The translations under genes and the position numbers were made by a program. Shown piece after piece: positions 59,584 through 64,000 of a DNA stretch of 64,000 nt. Each line of letters begins with the position of its first letter. The stretch's first letter is position 1. The notes below the pieces were generated by a model, which was not told where the DNA came from, searched no databases, and saw nothing but the letters and a program-made list of their open reading frames with translations. This stretch comes from an uncultured Oscillospiraceae bacterium (GTDB lineage: Bacteria; Bacillota; Clostridia; Oscillospirales; Oscillospiraceae): positions 4,496 through 68,495 of the forward strand of contig CAJUOT010000009.1 of NCBI GenBank assembly GCA_910588135.1, given 5' to 3'.

Positions 59584-59617
59584 TTAAGTCCGGGGTTGTA
59601 TACAACCCCGGACTTAA
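59584..59617. repeat. Perfect 34-bp palindrome
   Basis: The half TTAAGTCCGGGGTTGTA (59584-59600) is followed without any loop base by its exact complement (59601-59617). It ends 36 bp upstream of the recombinase-tail gene start. It may be an operator, a recombination site, or a cruciform/terminator; an A6T5 run follows on the plus strand. Confidence 0.85.
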
Positions 59618-59699
59618 AAAATTTTTATCTTGAAGTCTTAATTTCCGCGCAATCACGCCGATATGTAGTACAGAACGGAGACAAGGTTCCTCAAAATTT

Positions 59700-59740
59700 C
59701 CTGACCGGAGAAGTATGAAACCCCGGACAGGATTTTATTT
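59700..59740. terminator. Terminator after the serine recombinase
   Basis: CCTGACCGG (59700-59708) pairs with CCGGACAGG (59723-59731), with a T-rich tail on both strands (ATTTTATTTT on plus, AAATTTTG on minus). Confidence 0.6.
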
Positions 59741-60358
59741 TGCCCCTGTGCACCCGCCCGCCGTCTCCGCACGGAGGGCGGCGTCATAAAATGTGGACCT
59801 TGGGACGCCGCAGGTTTCCGCGGCTGTCCGCAGTGACATTTGCTTGCTGCGCCATGCCTGCCGCAGCTGTTCGAAGTTGTCCGGCAGTGTCTTGGGCGGA
59901 GGGCCGAAATGCACCCCCCGCGCCTTTGCCGCCGCAATGCCCTCTGCCTGACGCTGGCGGATATTTTCCCGCTCCGTCTGGGCCACATAGCTGAGAAGCT
60001 GGAGCACAATGTCTGCGATCAGCGTTCCGGTCAGGTCGCGCCCCTGCCGGGTGTCCAGCAGGGGCATATCCAGCACCACAATGGCGGCTTTCCGTTTTTT
60101 GGTAATCACGCCCCATTGCTCCAAAATTTCATCATAATTCCGGCCCAGCCGGTCAATGCTTTTGACAACCAGCACGTCCCCTGGCCGCAGCGCCCTCACC
60201 AGCTGCCGGTAACGCGGACGGTGAAAGTCTTTTCCGGACAGCTTTTCGACAACAATATTTTCTCCGTCCACCCCAAATTCCCGCATGGCGGCAAGCTGGC
60301 GGACCTCATTCTGCTCCTGGGTGGATACCCGGACATAGCCGTAAGTTGTCTCTGCCAT
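59735..60358 (-). CDS. Serine recombinase (resolvase/invertase family)
   Basis: A 207-residue site-specific recombinase. The catalytic domain (1-135) has YGYVRVSTQEQN with the nucleophilic Ser near residue 10, then VVKSIDRLGRN and the arginines of the active site. The C-terminal helix-turn-helix (QMSLRTAAETCGVPRSTFYD) binds the crossover site. Length is that of Hin/Tn3 resolvase types. ATG 60358 has AAAGGGG upstream. It resembles DNA-inversion enzymes that switch flagellar or surface genes, but no clear invertible segment is visible. Confidence 0.9.
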   Translation of the reverse strand: MAETTYGYVRVSTQEQNEVRQLAAMREFGVDGENIVVEKLSGKDFHRPRYRQLVRALRPGDVLVVKSIDRLGRNYDEILEQWGVITKKRKAAIVVLDMPLLDTRQGRDLTGTLIADIVLQLLSYVAQTERENIRQRQAEGIAAAKARGVHFGPPPKTLPDNFEQLRQAWRSKQMSLRTAAETCGVPRSTFYDAALRAETAGGCTGAK

Positions 60359-60369
60359 ACTTCGGCCCC

Positions 60370-60456
60370 TTTCTGTAAAACGTGGTATTCCTATTTTACC
60401 GAAAAAGGGGCGATTAAAACACCGGGGATAGTTTGGCGGGCATATTTTTACCGAAA
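60370..60456. repeat. Repeats flanking the recombinase start
   Basis: TTTCTGTAAAA (60370-60380) and TTTTACCGAAA (60394-60404) form an inverted repeat with one mismatch. A further copy TATTTTTACCGAAA lies at 60443-60456, in the same orientation as the second. These are candidate crossover or operator sites for the recombinase. Confidence 0.55.
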
Positions 60457-60535
60457 TTTTTGTTCCAGCAGGGAGCTGTACCTGTAAGGCGGAGGTTCCG
60501 GCTGATCTCAAATGAATACGGCCCAGGCGTCCGCA

Positions 60536-61303
60536 TCAACTGCGGGCGCTTGTTTTATGCGCAGCTTTCAGGAATACATTGTGATCTTCAGCGGACAACT
60601 CCGGCTGGAACCGATACCCCAGTTGGTCAAAGGCCCGGATATCCGCCGGGTTTGTAACGTTGTTCTCCGCCAGCCAGCGCACCATCTGGCCCCGGGCCAT
60701 TTTGCACATGGTGCCCTTTTCCACCACCCTGCCGTCCTTCCATTCGCCGAAGGTGCAGGTGAGGAAGCGGACGTGTTTGGGCAGATGGGGGCCCACTCCG
60801 CGGCTGTATTCCTTGGAGGCCAGGTTCAGCACGAAGTCCGTTTCGGCGGTCAGCCGACGGGCCAGGGCATCGCCCCAGAAGCCGTACAAATCGCGGTGCC
60901 CGTCCACCGGCAGTCTGGCCTGCATCTCCAGCCGGTAGGGAGTCACGCCGTCGAAGGGCCGCAGCAGGCCGTAGAAGCCGGACAGGATACACAGATGTTC
61001 CCGGAGATAGTCCAGCTGGGCCGTTTCCATCACCCTCGGGGCCATGTACCGGTACTGGATGCCCTCGTAGGAGAGAATGGCGGGGGTGAGGCGGCGGCGC
61101 AGTTCCATGGCGGACAGCCGTTCCACGTTCAGCTTGGCAATGGCGTCGTTGTACTTCCAGAGGGTCTGCAATTCCGCCGGGGACATTTCCTGGAGAACGG
61201 CTTTCAGCCGTTCCGTCCGCTCCAGAAAGACGGGCAGCCCATCCGCGGCGAAGCTGTCCGTGTCCGTCACCATTTTCTTGGCGGGCGAGATGATGATCCG
61301 CAT
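60536..61303 (-). CDS. yaaA: YaaA/UPF0246 peroxide-stress protein
   Basis: A 255-residue protein of normal family length. Motifs are MRIIISPAKKM at the start, YEGIQYRYMAPRVM, LSGFYGLLRPFDGVTPYRLEM and KGTMCKMARGQMVRWLAE. In E. coli YaaA limits free iron during peroxide stress and binds DNA. It is adjacent to a broken Nudix gene on the other strand. Confidence 0.92.
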   Translation of the reverse strand: MRIIISPAKKMVTDTDSFAADGLPVFLERTERLKAVLQEMSPAELQTLWKYNDAIAKLNVERLSAMELRRRLTPAILSYEGIQYRYMAPRVMETAQLDYLREHLCILSGFYGLLRPFDGVTPYRLEMQARLPVDGHRDLYGFWGDALARRLTAETDFVLNLASKEYSRGVGPHLPKHVRFLTCTFGEWKDGRVVEKGTMCKMARGQMVRWLAENNVTNPADIRAFDQLGYRFQPELSAEDHNVFLKAAHKTSARS

Positions 61304-61323
61304 GATTTGCCTCCATTCTGCCT

Positions 61324-61788
61324 ATGATTTTGGAGCGCCGCCACAATGTCCTTTAAAACCAGGGGTCGCATATCTGTCAGCGCCCCGTGCGCAAAGCCCG
61401 GGGTCTGTTGTGTGAGTTTGTGGGCGGCAAGGTGAGGCCGGGAGAGACGAAGGAACAGACCCTGATCCGGGAGTACCACGAGGAGTTGGCCATTGCAATT
61501 TCGGTGGACCGGGTATTTATAAAGGTGGACCGCGAGTATCCGGATTTGGGGGTGCATCTGACGCTGTTCAGGATCGCCATCTGCGAGGGGGTGCCGCAGA
61601 TGCTGGAGCATAACGACATCCGCTGGATTACACCGGGGGAAATTTCACAATATGAATTCTGTCCGGCAGATGAGATGATCCTAAAAGAAGTTGAGAGGGG
61701 AATTATGATGGAGCCTGGTTTGAGCAGTACTGGCTACGAATTGTTTGCCGGTTCTAATTCACGATCAATGAGCTCCAGCGCAATTTGA
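61324..61788 (+). pseudogene. Nudix hydrolase, 5'-truncated and interrupted by a stop codon
   Basis: The Nudix box GGKVRPGETKEQTLIREYHE, then EELAI, is intact. The preceding ICQRPVRKARGLLCEFV and, before an in-frame TAA at 61354-61356, MILERRHNVL clearly belong to the same gene family (8-oxo-dGTP-type hydrolases). The stop splits the N-terminus, and the true start seems lost against the yaaA 5' end. The C-terminus also runs into the opposite small gene instead of ending normally. A shorter product from GTG 61387 would lack the first beta strand. Confidence 0.75.
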
Positions 61789-61928
61789 AACGCCTTGATC
61801 CGCCGCGCGGTCAAGGTGTGCTGAGGCTTGCCCGGCGTCAGCTTCAGCAGGGCCTTTTCGCATTTGTGCAGCGTTGAGTCGATGGAGCGCCGGGCTTCGG
61901 TCAATTCTGCGGTGGTGTAGGTGTTCAT
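61734..61928 (-). CDS. Small conserved clostridial protein of unknown function
   Basis: A 64-residue soluble, mostly helical protein (TTAELTEARRSIDSTLHKC and TLTARRIKAFQIALELIDRE). I recall similar short proteins in many clostridial genomes, without assigned function. ATG 61928 has AGAAAGGGA upstream. Its 3' end overlaps the tail of the broken Nudix frame by 55 bases. Confidence 0.65.
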   Translation of the reverse strand: MNTYTTAELTEARRSIDSTLHKCEKALLKLTPGKPQHTLTARRIKAFQIALELIDRELEPANNS

Positions 61929-62183
61929 ATTGCAGTCCCTTTCTGTTTTAGCTGTGATATAATATTTTGGGTCAGGGGCAGTCTTGCACCGAACCGTAAA
62001 AATCTGTCTCAACGGGAAAACGGTTCTGCGTTTCATGCGGGCGTATGGTCTGCGCTCCGAAATACGCCGCAGATAAGGAATACCGCATGGCAGATTTTTC
62101 TCCCCCTTAAACAGCCCATACAGGTATCATATCACATTCCATCACACGCCGCCATATTCTTTAAACCAGAACGGTCCTATACG

Positions 62184-62217
62184 CAAAAGACCCGCCGGCT
62201 TATCGGTCCGGCGGGCC
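62184..62217 (-). terminator. Terminator of the SLH protein gene
   Basis: GACCCGCCGG (62189-62198) pairs with CCGGCGGGCC (62208-62217). On the minus strand a TTTTGCGT tail follows. The 62037-62183 stretch shows no gene. Confidence 0.75.
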
Positions 62218-62253
62218 TTTGTGACCTTGTCTGCACCTCTACGCCAATTGCCC

Positions 62254-63642
62254 TCAGGATTCGCTGGACGGAGTGGTTTCAGTAGGCGGAGCGGTCTCGG
62301 TGGGTGGAGTGGTCTCGGTGGGCGGAGTAGTTTCAGTAGGCGGAATGGTTTCGGTGGGCGGCACGGAGGGTGTCGGCGACGGGTAATAGGGCTCATCCGG
62401 CACCACGGGCGCAGGGGTGGCGGGGGGCTGGGGTTTGTATTCGTTCCCCTCCTCATCGGTGATCGTGGCGGTATCCTTCCCCTCGCCCTCCACCTTTTCC
62501 ACCTTGCCGCCCAGGGGCACCACGATCTTCGCGCCGCCTCCGTCTTTGCTGATCAATACCGTCTCCACGTTGACTTTGACGGTGACACTGACGTTTTTGG
62601 GCACGTTGATCTGTGTGACATTCCCTTCGCCCCACACCATGACAGGTGCGTTGGCGGTGATCAGCGGGACGGTGATCGCCGGATCCGCCACCTCAATGTT
62701 TACATTCCCCTCTCCGGCTACGATCTCCTTCTCCACCTTGACGCCCGCTTCAAGTTTGATGTGCAGGGGCTTGATGGAGTTGTTGGTGATGGGCACTTTT
62801 TTCTTCACGGTGATCCTGTTCACGCTGCACTGCCGCAGGATGACGGTGTTCTCGCCGCCGCCCCGGACGAGGGTGTTCCCCTCCACCGTCACGCCGTCCA
62901 GGATGGCCTCGCCCTCCCCCACGCCGTCGCCGATGATGAGGTCGCCGGTGACGGTCACGTCCTTCAGGGTCACGCCGTCCACGTTGATGATGACGTTCCC
63001 CTCGGGCACCTCCGACACCACCCCGGGCTCCCGGATGTAGAAGGCGAAGGTGTTATCCATCACCTGGGCGAACTGTGCCCGGGTGATGGTCCCGGCAGGC
63101 TCCAGCCTGCCGCTTTCGCCGCTGACGTATCCCTCCCTCACCATGGCGGCCACCGGGCCAACGGCCCAGAGCGCCACATCGGACCCGTCCTCAAAGACCT
63201 CCAAGTCCTCCATGGTCCCGTCCGCCAGGTCCAGGGCGCGGGCCAGGGCGGTAAACGCTTCCTGCCGGGTGACCGGACGGTTGGGCTCCATCAGGGCGCC
63301 GGCCCCGGTGAGCGCCCCCATGCGCACCGCCTGGGCCACGCTGTCATAGTACCAGGCGCCGGAAACCAGATCGGTATAGGCGGACAGGTCGGCGGGGCTG
63401 GCCGCGCCGTAGGCCCGGACAAGGATAGCTGCCAGCTCCGCCCGGGTGAGGGGAGCGTGGGCGTTAATCTGGCCGTGTCCATCGCCCATCAACAGGCCGT
63501 TGTCCACCGCCGCCTCCAGGGCAGGCCGGGACCAGTCGTCAGGCATATCCGTGAAGTTGGACGCGAAAGCCCAGACGTTCAGCAACATAGCCAGCAGCAG
63601 GGCCAACGCCATGATGAGCATCCTCGGTTTAAACTGTTTCAT
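62254..63642 (-). CDS. Secreted SLH-domain surface protein
   Basis: A 462-residue exported protein with signal peptide (hydrophobic core MLIMALALLLAMLLNVWAFA). Three S-layer-homology domains span about 28-190 (FTDMPDDWSRPALEAAVDNG, LTRAELAAILVRAYG; YYDSVAQAVRMG; AAMVREGYVSGESGRLEP). They anchor it to secondary cell-wall polymer. Residues 200-390 form short beta repeats like a right-handed helix (VTVTGDLIIGDGVGEGEAI). The C-terminus is a Pro/Thr/Glu spacer of PPTETT repeats. ATG 63642 or 63648 can start it (AAAGGG upstream). Role: cell-surface attachment or S-layer accessory. Confidence 0.9.
   Translation of the reverse strand: MKQFKPRMLIMALALLLAMLLNVWAFASNFTDMPDDWSRPALEAAVDNGLLMGDGHGQINAHAPLTRAELAAILVRAYGAASPADLSAYTDLVSGAWYYDSVAQAVRMGALTGAGALMEPNRPVTRQEAFTALARALDLADGTMEDLEVFEDGSDVALWAVGPVAAMVREGYVSGESGRLEPAGTITRAQFAQVMDNTFAFYIREPGVVSEVPEGNVIINVDGVTLKDVTVTGDLIIGDGVGEGEAILDGVTVEGNTLVRGGGENTVILRQCSVNRITVKKKVPITNNSIKPLHIKLEAGVKVEKEIVAGEGNVNIEVADPAITVPLITANAPVMVWGEGNVTQINVPKNVSVTVKVNVETVLISKDGGGAKIVVPLGGKVEKVEGEGKDTATITDEEGNEYKPQPPATPAPVVPDEPYYPSPTPSVPPTETIPPTETTPPTETTPPTETAPPTETTPSSES
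62271..62360. repeat. 18-bp tandem repeat encoding PPTETT
   Basis: About five imperfect 18-bp units, variants of GGTGGGCGGAGTAGTTTC, encode the spacer at the C-terminus of the SLH protein. Unit number could vary by slippage. Confidence 0.85.
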
Positions 63643-63704
63643 GTTCATATCCCTTTCTTTAATAAGTGTTGGATATCGTGCCGGAATGGCAAACGCTTTT
63701 GTCT

Positions 63705-63733
63705 AGAATATCCGATGGGCCTGGCTGTGTCAA
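63705..63733 (-). promoter_or_regulatory. Promoter of the SLH gene
   Basis: On the minus strand TTGACA (complement of 63728-63733), 17 bp, TATTCT (complement of 63705-63710). Confidence 0.7.
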
Positions 63734-63906
63734 GTACAGTTCAGGCAAAAAAACAGCAGTTCGAGACGTTTTACAGTTGAGACTGGCCACATCCCAACAA
63801 TCTGGCGGAAGAGGATTCCCTCGCCAGATGGCAGGGGGATGGGACAAACCAAAGGAGGACGAGGGACGGAAAAGATCCAAGGGTCAGCGTAAGGGTTAAA
63901 GGACAG
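63734..63906. other. Intergenic stretch without a supported gene
   Basis: No coding frame with a ribosome site was found. A short CTGGCG/CGCCAG inverted repeat near 63801-63826 is the only structure seen. Confidence 0.4.
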
Positions 63907-63940
63907 CAAAAAGCGCTGGAACCGTTGCGATTCCAGCGCT
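63907..63940 (-). terminator. Terminator of a leftward gene beyond the window
   Basis: AGCGCTGGAA (63912-63921) pairs with TTCCAGCGCT (63931-63940). On the minus strand it is followed by TTTTTG, suggesting that a leftward transcript enters from the right edge. Confidence 0.7.
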
Positions 63941-64000
63941 GGCGCTGGCTTCATGTGGCAAAACTACTATTTCTGAAACTTGTTGCGGTACAAGCATTTT

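Noticed and set aside
58380..60456. Flagellin phase-variation (invertible promoter) switch
   Set aside because: A serine recombinase is close, but I found no pair of matching inverted repeats flanking the fliC promoter or another promoter, so an inversion switch cannot be claimed.
62271..62360. Repeat cluster that might suggest a CRISPR array
   Set aside because: Units are contiguous 18-bp codon repeats without spacers and lie in frame in the SLH protein.

Overview
The window looks like chromosomal DNA of a GC-rich Firmicute, most likely a gut clostridium of the Oscillospirales (Flavonifractor/Intestinimonas-like). This placement is an inference from gene content: near-consensus sigma-A promoters, strong AGGAGG-type ribosome sites, a flagellin with csrA, an SLH-domain surface protein, PTS and ABC sugar uptake, and a manganese (yybP-ykoY type) riboswitch. 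No rRNA, tRNA, CRISPR array or intact insertion sequence was seen.

Layout. 0-3 kb: the start of a leftward PTS enzyme II gene, divergent from a HAD phosphatase and an amylosucrase; both promoters carry the same 18-bp operator. 3-8.7 kb: chemoreceptor, formate/nitrite channel, class Ic aminotransferase, FCD-type GntR regulator. 8.9-13.9 kb: hypB, a 929-residue Fe-S/FAD oxidoreductase, hypA and a multipass membrane protein (DUF5692-like), without any hydrogenase. 14-15.4 kb: duplicated CmpB-type membrane protein. 15.7-22.6 kb: sugar ABC importer (no ATPase), GH36 alpha-galactosidase, AraC regulator and a decayed amylosucrase copy. 22.7-26.3 kb: heterodimeric ABC exporter. 26.4-28.3 kb: manganese-type riboswitch and attenuator ahead of a Na/Pi-cotransporter/PhoU-like protein. 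28.4-32.9 kb: cysteine desulfidase homologue, LysR regulator and a divergent small-protein/cupin/flavodoxin operon.

32.9-47.9 kb: a large, unfamiliar catabolic island. It holds a BtpA/SgcQ TIM barrel, GntR-UTRA regulator and DMT permease. Next comes a 12-kb rightward operon of thirteen genes: PfkB-like kinase, SIS protein, double YjbQ, second SIS protein, YjbQ-like protein, a BMP-type nucleoside ABC importer (four genes), two VOC proteins, a uridine-phosphorylase-family enzyme and a flavin/2Fe-2S reductase. It reads as uptake and breakdown of an unusual nucleoside or nucleoside-like sugar.

48.1-53 kb: a leftward fructose PTS operon (fruA, Gfo/Idh oxidoreductase, DeoR regulator, fruK). 53-60.4 kb: a leftward flagellin neighbourhood. 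A serine recombinase, a catalytic-domain-less recombinase relative behind a perfect 34-bp palindrome, and a C-terminally extended CsrA lie upstream of flagellin. Downstream of it are a large sulfotransferase-like protein and a fused APS-kinase/methyltransferase, together a candidate flagellin sulfation cassette. 60.5-64 kb: yaaA, a broken Nudix gene, a small conserved protein and an SLH surface protein.

The sugar modules may connect. Alpha-galactosidase would free sucrose from raffinose-type sugars. A sucrose PTS plus the HAD enzyme would also yield sucrose. Amylosucrase would then turn sucrose into glucan and fructose, and the fructose operon could take fructose. This is inference from gene families and neighbourhood.
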